From Anaerolineae bacterium (GTDB taxonomy: Bacteria; Chloroflexota; Anaerolineae; Anaerolineales; Anaerolineaceae), in contig JABUFD010000002.1 of assembly GCA_013314735.1 (NCBI GenBank), positions 992,001 through 1,056,000 on the forward strand: a stretch of DNA of 64,000 nucleotides, read 5' to 3'. Both the position numbers and the translations under genes were made by a program. Under the pieces are notes generated by a model that was given only the letters and a program-made list of their open reading frames with translations, was not told the DNA's origin and made no database searches. Of the stretch, positions 32,913 through 41,042 are shown one piece after another; position 1 is the first letter of the stretch, and each line of letters begins with the position of its first letter.

Positions 32913-33455
32913 ATGAAAAATAACCTGAAAAGCACGTTGGCGATTGTTGTCCTGTTTGCTGCGATTGCGATCTTTATCTTCACCGGAGCCGCCGGCTGGC
33001 TGGTGAACACGATTGCAGGTCGGACGGCTGCTGCGGAAACCCCGGCGGTTGATCCGGCTGCGGCTGCTGCCGAAGTGGGCATGGAAGCACTGGGTAACGT
33101 TGACTACGAAGCCGGCGTGGATACCTGGCTGGAAAATTTGTGTGCAGTCAGCACGGCAGATGGCTGCGAAATGTTCACGGATATGTCTGCTGATAAAGTG
33201 GCCGAAAACATGGAAACCTACAAAACCGATCAGACCTGCACGGCGACTGCCCTGAAAGTTGTCTCGGTGGAAGAAAATTCGCAGATTTGGATTGTGGAAT
33301 ACAGTGCGTCGGGCTGGAAGGAAGTGGCCTCCGAACTGGCTGCGGTTGCGGTTGAACGCGGTGAAGACGGCGTATGGAAATTTGACATGATTCTGCCCGT
33401 TCCCCAGGATGCCCTGGTGGAAATGCTGACGCCGACCCCGGCCCCGCAAAAGTAA
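32913..33455 (+). CDS. Exported membrane-anchored protein
   Basis: The 180-residue protein starts MKNNLKSTLAIVVLFAAIA with a signal-anchor (about 7-35), then an outside domain with an NTF2-like look (GNVDYEAGVDTWLENLCAV ... VAENMETYKTDQTCTATALKVV ... WIVEYSASGWKEVASELAAVAVERGEDGVWKFDMIL) similar to small 'transport-associated' NTF2-like domains. Start ATG 32913; ATG 32889 upstream is closer to no ribosome site. It is under leader copy 1. Confidence 0.65.
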   Translation: MKNNLKSTLAIVVLFAAIAIFIFTGAAGWLVNTIAGRTAAAETPAVDPAAAAAEVGMEALGNVDYEAGVDTWLENLCAVSTADGCEMFTDMSADKVAENMETYKTDQTCTATALKVVSVEENSQIWIVEYSASGWKEVASELAAVAVERGEDGVWKFDMILPVPQDALVEMLTPTPAPQK

Positions 33456-33461
33456 AAATGA

Positions 33462-33543
33462 CCAGGGAACGCCGCCGACAATCCTGGCGTGGCAGATCGG
33501 AGAGACGATCAATCTGTACCCTGAGCGGCCTCCGCTCTTTGTT
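33462..33543 (+). promoter_or_regulatory. Two-hairpin leader motif with small terminator-like stem
   Basis: CCAGG/CCTGG (33462 and 33483), then GATCG-GAGAGA-CGATC (33495-33510), then GAGCGG-CCT-CCGCTC followed by TTTGTTT (33523-33543). The first two hairpins, with the intervening GCGTG, recur at 37059-37103 at the end of the large RNA region. It could be an attenuator of the gene at 33562. Confidence 0.5.
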
Positions 33544-33561
33544 TGAGAGAAAGGAATTGCA

Positions 33562-34932
33562 ATGAAACTCACAAAAATTACCAAACTGCTGATCGCAATC
33601 ACCCTGGTATTGAGCCAGGTGATTGCCTTTACCCCGCCGGCATACGCGCAGGAAGGCACACAAGACCCCTGGGCGAATGTCTTTGATGCAGAGGGCAACC
33701 TGCTGCCAACTGTCGTGGATCTGGGTGAGGTCGAACTGGACCCTTCCCCGGCGTGGTGGCCGCAGGCCGGCGTCCTTGACCTGATTGGCTTCCATCCAAC
33801 GTATCACCAGTACGTCACCGCCAACGGGGATGTGGTGGTCGTTCCCTCGGCCAGCACACTGTTTCTGATGACCTTGAATCCTGAAGCCTCTGGTCTGGTA
33901 AATGCTGAAGGCTACATTGGCAATGGCGTCGGCTCACTAATGATCAACATGATGCTGGCAACGCAGGGCGGGCAAAGCATCCTGGATCGGATGGGCGAGT
34001 TTGGTTACACGGACCCCAATTTGTTTGCGGATGCCGTAATCAGCGGCGAGGTGAATATCTGGTCGTTTGGTGGAACCGATATTCTCAATATGATGCGGGA
34101 GCTTCTCCAGGTCAGCGGTGAAGATTTCATGTTCGCCACCACCTACCTGCTCTACATCCAGGGAACGTGTGCCAATTCACCCACCGGCTGCCCGGCGAAC
34201 CTGTGCGAGATTGCTCCGGTGGCCTGTCAGGACGATGATGGTGATGGACAGATTGACCCAATCCCGTCCTGCCCGAATGCGACGATTACCCCCGGCAGCG
34301 TATCATATTCAGCGCAGAAGTTGGAGCCAAACAACCCGATCCCTGTGGGCCAGGACCCTGGCCGGCGCGGTGTGGACATTGCCTTCCATGTTGAGATTGG
34401 CCCGACGGTGTACGAGTATTACGTCATGATCCCGGTGCTGGAAGATGTTGAGGAATGTTACGTTCCTGACGGCGGTTATGGCGGCACGTTGAACTGCAAG
34501 ACTGACGACGCTCTGCCGGCGAACAATGGATACTGGCGCACCACGCAGGAAATTGTGGACTTTGAGTGCGAGCAGCACATCCTGGCCTATCCTGAACCCA
34601 TCATTGGCGCAACGGCAATGGCGGCACTATCCGAGGGCAGCGAGGAATGGATTACAGGCAACCTGGCGTCCTATTATTACGAGGCCGATGTCTATCAGAA
34701 CTCATACTCGTTGTTCCCGACCTACGGACTTGTTCAGGTCGGCTGCGATGCGAACAATGTTTGCACAGGTGATGGGTCTGCGCTGCGGGTTCCCTTCCGC
34801 GACCCTGGCCTGTATCGTGTGAATTTGAGTGTCCAGACTGGCGGTACACCTGTTACGACCGGGCGCACCATCACCGGTACAGGCACGGACTTTCAGATTT
34901 ACTTGATCTCGGCTCGCGAGATCATGCCTTAG
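33562..34932 (+). CDS. Secreted protein, paralogue of 34956
   Basis: The 456-residue protein has a signal peptide (MKLTKITKLLIAITLVLSQV, cleavage near AYAQ). An acidic Asp-rich stretch (DDDGDGQIDP, about 225) looks like a calcium-binding thrombospondin type-3-like repeat. Several Cys pairs suggest disulfides. The second half shares landmarks with the next protein: an IPVGQDPG/LVAGQDDG segment, a SEEW(I)/SQEWIKEG segment, and DPGLYRVNLSVQTGGTP near the end. No enzyme motif is seen. Probably a surface component of the pilus or transfer machine. Confidence 0.65.
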   Translation: MKLTKITKLLIAITLVLSQVIAFTPPAYAQEGTQDPWANVFDAEGNLLPTVVDLGEVELDPSPAWWPQAGVLDLIGFHPTYHQYVTANGDVVVVPSASTLFLMTLNPEASGLVNAEGYIGNGVGSLMINMMLATQGGQSILDRMGEFGYTDPNLFADAVISGEVNIWSFGGTDILNMMRELLQVSGEDFMFATTYLLYIQGTCANSPTGCPANLCEIAPVACQDDDGDGQIDPIPSCPNATITPGSVSYSAQKLEPNNPIPVGQDPGRRGVDIAFHVEIGPTVYEYYVMIPVLEDVEECYVPDGGYGGTLNCKTDDALPANNGYWRTTQEIVDFECEQHILAYPEPIIGATAMAALSEGSEEWITGNLASYYYEADVYQNSYSLFPTYGLVQVGCDANNVCTGDGSALRVPFRDPGLYRVNLSVQTGGTPVTTGRTITGTGTDFQIYLISAREIMP

Positions 34933-34955
34933 AAAAACAGAAAAAGAGGTGCGGA

Positions 34956-35801
34956 ATGAAAATCAAAACTTTGTTACTCATTGGGCTACTGCTGGTAGTG
35001 GCTGCGTTGTCGCCTCTTACGGCGCAAGCGGCAGCTACTGAGCCAGCAGAAGCAGGGCAGGCTAATGGCTGCCCGCCGTCCGAAGTCAGGTTTGGCCCTT
35101 ATTACGCCAATCCAGCAGTTTATTTTCTTGAACAATACCCTGACAAGCCGCTTGTTGCGGGGCAGGATGATGGGGTGGGCGTGTCGGGCGTGATTTCAAT
35201 CCACGTTGGCGGCGTAACCGTCAAGTCATACACCGCCGAAGATGTGTACGCAGAAGCGGCGGGCTGCTACTGTGACCACGAATCCTGCGTTGATGAGCCA
35301 GCCGGCAACGGTGGGGCTGAATGCTTTGACGAAAATCATATGGGCGGGCATTGGTACACCGCCGGCCAGCTTATCGGGCATAACTGTACGGCGAAATACA
35401 CGGACTACACTGACCGGGTTACGAGTGTCGGTGTATGGGCGCGCATGACGCCCGAAAGCCAGGAATGGATCAAAGAAGGTCTATCTGTGCGATACCCCGA
35501 AGCGAATGTGCGCCAACTCTCATACGATGTTATGCCTTACAGCACCCTGACATCGTTTGACTGTAATGGGGCCTACGGGACAACTTGCAGCCTGTACTAC
35601 AACGTGAACGGCTTGCAAATCTTTGACCCAGGCCAGTACCGGATCACCTACACCATCACGACAATGGGCACTCCGGCGACCTTGCCGCGCACGTTGATTG
35701 GCACCGCCGTAATTGCCGTTCCCCCCAGCGAACAGTCCTGGTTTGGGCCAGCGCTCCGAGATTATTTTGAAGTGTATGTGTTGAGCTTGTCTGGTCGTTA
35801 G
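34956..35801 (+). CDS. Secreted protein, paralogue of 33562
   Basis: The 281-residue protein has a signal peptide (MKIKTLLLIGLLLVVAALSP, cleavage near AQAA). It lacks the N-terminal half of its neighbour but shares its C-terminal landmarks (LVAGQDDGVGV, SQEWIKEG, DPGQYRITYTITTMGTPATLPRT). A Cys-rich loop (CYCDHESC) is specific to it. AAAGAGGTGCGG precedes ATG 34956. Function unknown. Confidence 0.65.
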   Translation: MKIKTLLLIGLLLVVAALSPLTAQAAATEPAEAGQANGCPPSEVRFGPYYANPAVYFLEQYPDKPLVAGQDDGVGVSGVISIHVGGVTVKSYTAEDVYAEAAGCYCDHESCVDEPAGNGGAECFDENHMGGHWYTAGQLIGHNCTAKYTDYTDRVTSVGVWARMTPESQEWIKEGLSVRYPEANVRQLSYDVMPYSTLTSFDCNGAYGTTCSLYYNVNGLQIFDPGQYRITYTITTMGTPATLPRTLIGTAVIAVPPSEQSWFGPALRDYFEVYVLSLSGR

Positions 35802-35811
35802 TTGATTTACA

Positions 35812-35863
35812 GGGGCGGGGCGCGGGTGCGCCATTGACGCAGGTTCGAGTCCTGGCCGCCCTA
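35812..35863 (+). ncRNA. 51-nt minimal tRNA-like element
   Basis: A 7-bp acceptor-like stem (GGGGCGG 35812-35818 with CCGCCCT 35856-35862, one G-U), one 5-bp hairpin GGCGC-GGGT-GCGCC (35819-35832) in place of the D and anticodon arms, and a T arm with loop TTCGAGT matching the TTCRANY rule (35839-35855, outermost pair G-G). There is no anticodon arm and no encoded CCA, so it cannot be a normal tRNA. It immediately precedes the large RNA region. Confidence 0.5.
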
Positions 35864-35889
35864 TTCCGAACATTAAAAGCCAAATAGTC

Positions 35890-37105
35890 ATTTATCCCTC
35901 CCCTGTCCGTGCCGCGCCTTTGGCGTTAGGCGCAGAGAGTGGTCGTACAGGTGGTACTGTATATCCAACCCTATTGACGGCAGGGAGGGGATTTTGAAGT
36001 GTGAATAGCTGATTGGCGATTTGGAACATCTCACAAAAGCCGGAAGGCCGAGCATCAGGTAAATTACCAGGACTCCACGTTAGGAGTTGCTTGCTGATGG
36101 TGACACCAGCTTACGGGATCGCAACCTGGACACGCAAAGGGAAACTTCCGCGAGATTGTCCGCTATGTCGCAGTCAGTTATTTATCGGCCCAAGCCACCC
36201 GGTCTTTTATGACAGAGGGGGCCGTCGGCTGATAGAAAAAAGTGCCGGTTGGCGAACCAGTCAGGCCCATGCGCAGGGCTGACTTGGGACGCCATTCTGG
36301 ATGTCGGCGTGGGAGAGACACGCTAGGCTGATCAGGTAACGCGGTCGAAGGCCGTCCACTTCCTGTGCGGTTACGGTGCAGGAAGCAAACAGACGCCCCT
36401 TTAGGGCGAGACGGAAGCCAGGATGATCCTGGACATTCAGAACAAGGAGGCCAGCCCTTGAAAAATAGCTGGCGGTTGGCGGTAAAGACGGCCCTTGACA
36501 TGGGCCTAAAGCCTCAAATAAACCGCACAAAGGGAGACTCCTATCCAGAATGAGCCAACGGTTGCATCGGTCAGGATGCGATAACCGGAGCAGAGATAGG
36601 GCGTATGAAGTCCCCATACCGGCTGATAACCAGGCCGGGCAAGGAGCAGCGTTGAAAAGGTCCTGATGCAAAACGTGAAAGCAAGACACACGAAGCATAA
36701 AACAACGCGCCGGATAGTGTAACCGGCAAGCACAGCACCAGCGGAGGTAACTCTTGTCCTGGTCGCCATCGGACGCCGGATTGACAAAAGGCGTGACAGG
36801 TTGCCGAGAGAGGCAAGGCGTATAGCACCGGCCAAACCGGGTGCCGGCGGGTGGATAAGACACCATGCAGACGCTTTGCTGGAAACAGGCGTGACTTTGG
36901 CGGTTTCAGAGAAAACCGCCCGCTTGGGAGCGCCAGGCGGGAGCAAGCCACCTCACCTTGCTTGAAGGATCGTTTCCTTTCGCTCCCCCAGGAGGCGACT
37001 CCATCTGGAAGGGCTAACTTCTGAAATAGGGCAGATTCCAGGCCAAACGTCAGCGGTCCCAGGTTGAAATCCTGGCAAGGCGTGACTGATCGGAGAGACG
37101 ATCGC
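35890..37105 (+). ncRNA. Very large structured noncoding RNA candidate (about 1.2 kb)
   Basis: No credible gene covers 35802-37140. By eye I find more than fifteen hairpins: GCGCC/GGCGC (near 35924), CATCAG/CTGATG enclosing GACTCC/GGAGT (36050-36097), CTTCCTG/CAGGAAG (36359-36385), GCCC/GGGC (36395-36408), CCAGGA/TCCTGG (36418-36432), CCAGC/GCTGG (36451-36472), GGCCC/GGGCC (36490-36506), GCCGG/CCGGC (36709-36728), TTGCC/GGCAA (36798-36813), GCACCGG/CCGGGTGC (36826-36844), GGCGGTTT/AAACCGCC (36899-36920), GGGAGCG/CGCTCCC around two nested hairpins (36926-36988), and CCAGG/CCTGG (37059-37075). A long-range pair ATCCCTCCC with GGGAGGGGAT (about 35894 and 35985) closes the 5' domain. Size and element setting resemble GOLLD/ROOL-class RNAs, but I cannot confirm membership. 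Confidence 0.6.
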
Positions 37106-37140
37106 TAATCCTCAAATTGAAAGGAGAAAATCAAATTCAA

Positions 37141-37392
37141 ATGACTAAACGAGTGAAAAGGAATATCTGTCCCAAGTGTGGGAAGCAGGGTGGAATGCAG
37201 GTGCGCAGCCTAACAAGTGAATATAACGGCGGTCGTCGGCAAAAGCGGTATCGGATTGTATGTGAGTGCGCCCCGCGTGGTTTGATTGGCGTTCTATCGG
37301 CCACCAAGCGGGACGCCTGGCGGTATTGGCGGGTAAAGGCAAGTCCGTCAGGACGCGATTTGTCACTGGATAATCGCCGGCAAATCGCATGA
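37141..37392 (+). CDS. Small zinc-ribbon protein
   Basis: The 83-residue basic protein has CPKCGKQGG (about 10-18) and CECA (about 45-48), a zinc ribbon. AAAGGAG lies 16 bases before ATG 37141. It overlaps the amidase start by 4 bases (ATGA). Nucleic-acid binding is likely; exact role unknown. Confidence 0.65.
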   Translation: MTKRVKRNICPKCGKQGGMQVRSLTSEYNGGRRQKRYRIVCECAPRGLIGVLSATKRDAWRYWRVKASPSGRDLSLDNRRQIA

Positions 37393-38348
37393 CTCCGCGC
37401 GCCTACCAGCTTGTGATTATCGGGCTGCTATCAGCCCTGGTTACACAAATCGCCCTGCTTTATGTCCCGGCAGACCGGCTCTACGATGTCCCCCGACCGG
37501 CGGGAGTGGTGTATGCGCAGGTCATTTCAGTCCAGGTCAGCAGCACTCCGCCTCCTAATCCGCAGCCGTCGCCAACACCTTCCCTTACGCCCACGCCGGC
37601 GGTAGAAAACCTGCCGACGCCCATACCAACCATGCAACCTGAATCCACGCCCACCCCGGCGATGGATCTGCTGGCGCAATGCCGGCGCATAGATGCGTTG
37701 AGTGAATATGATCGCGTCCGCGCCTTATCCGAATTGACCTGGCAGCCAGATTACCAGGGAGCGGTAGTGATCCCATCCTGCAACCTGATTGCCGGCAACG
37801 AACCGAAGGCGGTCGTGCTGCACTATACCGGCGGGAGTCTATCAGGAGCGACAAACCGATTCCAGTCACCTGACGAAGCCTCGGCGCACTACGTTGTGGA
37901 CCGGGATGGAACGGTGTATCAGCTGGTCCCGGAGCGGTACGGCGCATACCACGTCAACTGTTACAGTAAACGCAGCTTTTGTCTGGAAACCTGCCCGATC
38001 TGCGAGGATGAAGAAGGCCGGTTTGTGGAGCCGTATGTGCAAAGCATCGGGATAGAGATTGTGAACTGGGGGCCGGTGGACGAGAATGCTGAATTTGCCG
38101 GCCCATTGTACGAGGACTACCAGATGGCCTTTGGGCATCGGTACTGGGAAGAATACACCCCGGAGCAGATAGCGGCGGTCAAAGCGCTGGTCGAGGACAT
38201 CTGTGCCCGGTGGGGCATCCCGCTGGATGCGGAGCATGTGATTGGTCATTCGCTGATCAATCGAAAAACCGATCCAGGGCCGGCGCTGAACCTGTTTTGG
38301 AATCGGTACGGAGTGCCGGCGCGTGAAGCGATCTGGCCGCAGCCGTAG
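37389..38348 (+). CDS. N-acetylmuramoyl-L-alanine amidase (Amidase_2), membrane-anchored
   Basis: The 319-residue protein has an N-terminal anchor (about 7-27), a Pro/Thr-rich linker (PTPSLTPTPAV..., about 55-95) and an Amidase_2/AmpD-type zinc domain: AVVLHYTGGS with the first His, SAHYVVDRDGTVYQLVPE with the second, HVIGHSLINRKTDPGPAL with the third His plus the Lys/Asp. It cuts the amide between muramic acid and peptide. In transfer systems such enzymes open the cell wall for the pilus or DNA channel. Confidence 0.88.
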   Translation: MTPRAYQLVIIGLLSALVTQIALLYVPADRLYDVPRPAGVVYAQVISVQVSSTPPPNPQPSPTPSLTPTPAVENLPTPIPTMQPESTPTPAMDLLAQCRRIDALSEYDRVRALSELTWQPDYQGAVVIPSCNLIAGNEPKAVVLHYTGGSLSGATNRFQSPDEASAHYVVDRDGTVYQLVPERYGAYHVNCYSKRSFCLETCPICEDEEGRFVEPYVQSIGIEIVNWGPVDENAEFAGPLYEDYQMAFGHRYWEEYTPEQIAAVKALVEDICARWGIPLDAEHVIGHSLINRKTDPGPALNLFWNRYGVPAREAIWPQP

Positions 38349-38398
38349 CAAGATTTTTTGAGAAAACTAGTAGTTTGTTTTGAAAGAAGGAAAGAAAT

Positions 38399-38800
38399 AT
38401 GAAAACTTTGAAAACACGGTTATTTGGACTACTCATCATTGCGCTGCTGCTGGCCGGCTGCACTGGCTGGCAGGTGCGAACAGAGACGCCAACCCCTGTA
38501 CCAGAGGGGACGGAAGTGGTCATAAAGCATGGCGAGCCATACAAATTTGATGGCTTGCCATACGGATTTGATGTCAAACTCACGCTGGAATCCAGCCTTG
38601 ATTGCGCCTCCGAGAAAACCGAAGTCATGCTTACATTGTTTACTTCGAACAAATCAGGAATGATAATGTCAGGCACCTCGGTATGTGTCGTGCCTGGGTC
38701 GGTAGTGACCATACCTGAGTATTCGATCAAGGTGCTTGCTATTGACGAAACGGAAAGCACGCTGACGCTGGAAATCGCCAACCAGGGAACAGACAGGTGA
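38399..38800 (+). CDS. Lipoprotein
   Basis: The 133-residue protein has a lipoprotein signal with lipobox LLLAGC (Cys about residue 21) and a beta-rich domain of about 100 residues. GAAAGAAGG precedes ATG 38399. Fold family unknown; a surface accessory protein of the system. Confidence 0.7.
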   Translation: MKTLKTRLFGLLIIALLLAGCTGWQVRTETPTPVPEGTEVVIKHGEPYKFDGLPYGFDVKLTLESSLDCASEKTEVMLTLFTSNKSGMIMSGTSVCVVPGSVVTIPEYSIKVLAIDETESTLTLEIANQGTDR

Positions 38801-39222
38801 TCAAGCGATTGAGGGCAGCAGTCCACACAGTTTTCGAAAGCGCCAATCTTGGTCTGTTGGGTGCATTTGGTCTTGTGTTGATTGTGATCTCAATCCTCGG
38901 TTACACCAGCAGAACGCATCACCGTCCGTCTTTTGTCATGCTAGGAGCCATTGGTATTCTTATACCGATCCTGATACTCGACTTTGTGGTAAACAGAAAA
39001 AAGGAATTGAAGAGAGGAGAAAAAGTGAAACCTGAATTTGAGTCTGATAAGCCTACGCGCCGAAAAGCGACCATCATCCTCACCATCATCGTTTTCTTGG
39101 CCTTTATGTGCGCATCCGTAACCGCCTTTATTCTCATTTGGAACGTAGTGACCTCTCTCATGGCCGGCGCAAGCCCGGCGGGGTTGTGGGGTCTGTCTTT
39201 GCTGGCAGAGGTGGTGTCGTGA
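38797..39222 (+). CDS. Three-segment membrane protein
   Basis: The 141-residue protein has membrane segments at about 18-36, 46-64 and 92-118. GTG 38797 overlaps the stop of the lipoprotein gene (GTGA). No family recognised. Confidence 0.6.
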   Translation: MIKRLRAAVHTVFESANLGLLGAFGLVLIVISILGYTSRTHHRPSFVMLGAIGILIPILILDFVVNRKKELKRGEKVKPEFESDKPTRRKATIILTIIVFLAFMCASVTAFILIWNVVTSLMAGASPAGLWGLSLLAEVVS

Positions 39223-39437
39223 GCGGCGGGGGTGGTCAATCAGGCGACAAGCTGATTATTGCCGTTGTGCTTGTCCTGATACTGATTGGCTGCTGCATTT
39301 GTGGTGCGGCGGTATGGATCAGCACCGGTCACTTGACATTCGAGGACATCAGCAGCCTGCTTGGAATGGCCGTCGTGGGCTTTCTGCTCCTGCTTATGTT
39401 TGGGCTGGCATTTATCAACCCCAAATGGCTGCTTTAG
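39219..39437 (+). CDS. Small two-segment membrane protein
   Basis: The 72-residue protein MSGGGGQSGDKLIIAVVLV... has hydrophobic segments at about 11-32 and 46-66. GTG 39219 overlaps the previous stop (GTGA), so translation is coupled. Function unknown. Confidence 0.55.
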   Translation: MSGGGGQSGDKLIIAVVLVLILIGCCICGAAVWISTGHLTFEDISSLLGMAVVGFLLLLMFGLAFINPKWLL

Positions 39438-39446
39438 GAACGGATT

Positions 39447-39845
39447 ATGTTAGTTGGTGAGAAAATCAAACGCATTCGCCAACAGGCGGGTTTGAGCCAG
39501 GCGCAGATAGCCCAATTCCTGGGCATTGATCCGGGTGTCGTGGCTGAATACGAAAACGGGCAGCGCCCGATTCCGGTGCATCACCTGGAACGATTTGGCA
39601 GCCTGTTTGGACTGCGCCTGGCCGACCTGGTGCTGGTGGATGATACCAGTGAGGAATCGTGGGATTTGAAGCCGCGAAGCAGGATTGCACTCCCGACTGG
39701 CATTGACGGGGGTGATCTGTCCGGCATTGCCGATGTCGGCAGGATTGCACTAAACCTGGATGAGATGGCGGGGTTGGATCGAAAGCTAAAAACTAAAGCA
39801 CCAGCACCCACTCAAGGTACAAAACATGCTATAATTAATTCGTAA
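39447..39845 (+). CDS. XRE-family helix-turn-helix regulator
   Basis: The 132-residue protein has an N-terminal HTH (about 3-60, IKRIRQQAGLSQAQIAQFLGIDPGVVAEYENGQR). The tail is disordered. Its last codons (HAIINS) overlap the extended -10 of leader copy 2, so the next operon's promoter lies in this gene's end. It may control the surface/transfer operons. Confidence 0.8.
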   Translation: MLVGEKIKRIRQQAGLSQAQIAQFLGIDPGVVAEYENGQRPIPVHHLERFGSLFGLRLADLVLVDDTSEESWDLKPRSRIALPTGIDGGDLSGIADVGRIALNLDEMAGLDRKLKTKAPAPTQGTKHAIINS

Positions 39846-39976
39846 GTACAACTGAAAAAAGCCACCAATAAGCCGGCGAGTGCCGGCGCAGCAAGACCTA
39901 TTTAGAACACCAATCGGCCATACATTCGCAGTCGTTATGGATTAAGACGGCTAATGTATGGCCGTTTTTCGTTTTA
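39821..39976 (+). promoter_or_regulatory. Repeated promoter-attenuator leader, copy 2
   Basis: ATGCTATAAT (TATAAT 39830-39835), AGTACAACTGAAAAA, hairpin GCCGGC-GAGT-GCCGGC, ACACCAATCGGCC, and a terminator stem CGGCCATACATT (39915-39926) with AATGTATGGCCG (39953-39964) followed by TTTTTCGTTTT. An inner AGTCGT/ACGGCT stem continues it. Nearly identical to copy 3. It controls the operon that begins at 40007. Confidence 0.8.
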
Positions 39977-40006
39977 ACCTCCCGGAAAGGAGCCGGGCAA
40001 GCCCTA

Positions 40007-40750
40007 ATGGAAGAATTATCAACCCTGACCAATGTTCTTGTAGATGCGCTGATCTACCTTGCCAACGGCGGGCTGCTGCTGGTTTACCTGCTGGCGAGCA
40101 ACCTGCCGGCGATAGTAAGCCTGGCATCAGCAGGCTTTGTCTTTCTGGTCATGGACAGTGAAGTGCAGCGTCGGGCTGGCTTTCGGCCACAGCGCGGCGG
40201 CCCGATGGGGCAGCCTGGCTTGCCGGAACGTCGGAGCGTGCTGGCGCAGGCAATGGACAACGAAGGTTCAGCCGGAGCGCAGCCGCGCACAGCGCAGATT
40301 CTGACCGGGATTGTCTTTGCCCTGTGGATGATCGCCCAAACCGGGATGGCAGCGCCGGTTCCCTGGATTGGAGCGGCCATGTGGCTGGTGGGCGTCATTG
40401 TCCTGCTGGTCATGCCGAATCATCAACGGTTCAATCAGCTTTGGTTTGTGAAAACCGGCCTGGCGGTGTACGCCCTGCTGGTGATTGGCAGCCGAATCTA
40501 CCTGGCGTATGCCACGCAGCTATCCCCGGAACAGTGGGCCGGCATCATTGGCACCGCAGAAAGCGCAGCTGCGATTATTGCCAACACCAAAGGCAACGTT
40601 ACCACGATCATCCTGTGGGCGTTGTGGCTGGTAGCCCCTCTGGGGTACTTCTCGCTGCTGGTGCAGCAGTTATTTGTCAACCCGATGAACCTGGTCAGCC
40701 CGCTGGCCGGCGCGCAGGATGTCCTGAAGCGGATTCGAGAACGTGTGTAA
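40007..40750 (+). CDS. Polytopic membrane protein
   Basis: The 247-residue protein has about five to six membrane segments (about 18-48, 102-120, 122-138, 150-168, 200-230) with a basic loop between the first and second. The length and profile recall small VirB6/TrbL-like channel proteins, though no motif confirms this. AAAGGAG lies ahead of ATG 40007, after the attenuator. Confidence 0.6.
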   Translation: MEELSTLTNVLVDALIYLANGGLLLVYLLASNLPAIVSLASAGFVFLVMDSEVQRRAGFRPQRGGPMGQPGLPERRSVLAQAMDNEGSAGAQPRTAQILTGIVFALWMIAQTGMAAPVPWIGAAMWLVGVIVLLVMPNHQRFNQLWFVKTGLAVYALLVIGSRIYLAYATQLSPEQWAGIIGTAESAAAIIANTKGNVTTIILWALWLVAPLGYFSLLVQQLFVNPMNLVSPLAGAQDVLKRIRERV

Positions 40751-40766
40751 CTGAACTTTTACAACC

Positions 40767-40936
40767 GCCCTTGTGGATGATGGTAAGGCAGGTTCGACTC
40801 CTGCCGGGGCATTTTATATCTGACCTGAATCTCCCCTAACAGCGCATCGGATCGGACCTGAACTGATACGAGTAGCAACAGGAGTTCGGCAGATACATAA
40901 AGTTGGAATGCCTGGTTTCTGCAAAGAACACCGGGC
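40767..40936 (+). other. Structured intergenic RNA with second T-arm-like motif
   Basis: In the 40751-41042 gap, GCAGG-TTCGACT-CCTGC (40788-40804) is a perfect T arm with a canonical loop, and GCCC (40767-40770) can pair with GGGC (40807-40810) as a short acceptor. Further on, an 11-bp stem with one bulge is capped by GCAA, a GNRA loop (40910-40936). No gene is seen. It may be a leader of the 41043 gene or a small RNA. Confidence 0.4.
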
Positions 40937-41042
40937 GAAATAAGCAAGAAAACAATTTTTTCAATCCTCAACAAGTGATCGAAGGGAAAGGCGGCCAGAA
41001 GCGCAAGCGCCCGGAGGTCAAAACAAATCACAAGGAGAAAAA

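Noticed and set aside
36261-36866. Minus-strand frame of 201 residues in the large RNA region
   Set aside because: Composition is unlike the neighbouring genes, there is no ribosome site, and hairpins span it throughout.
35890-37105. Group II or group I intron as explanation of the structured region
   Set aside because: No intron-encoded protein, no recognisable domain V or P7 core, and it is not inside a gene.
40767-40815. Normal tRNA gene
   Set aside because: Only the T arm fits; no D or anticodon arms can be placed and the acceptor stem is short.
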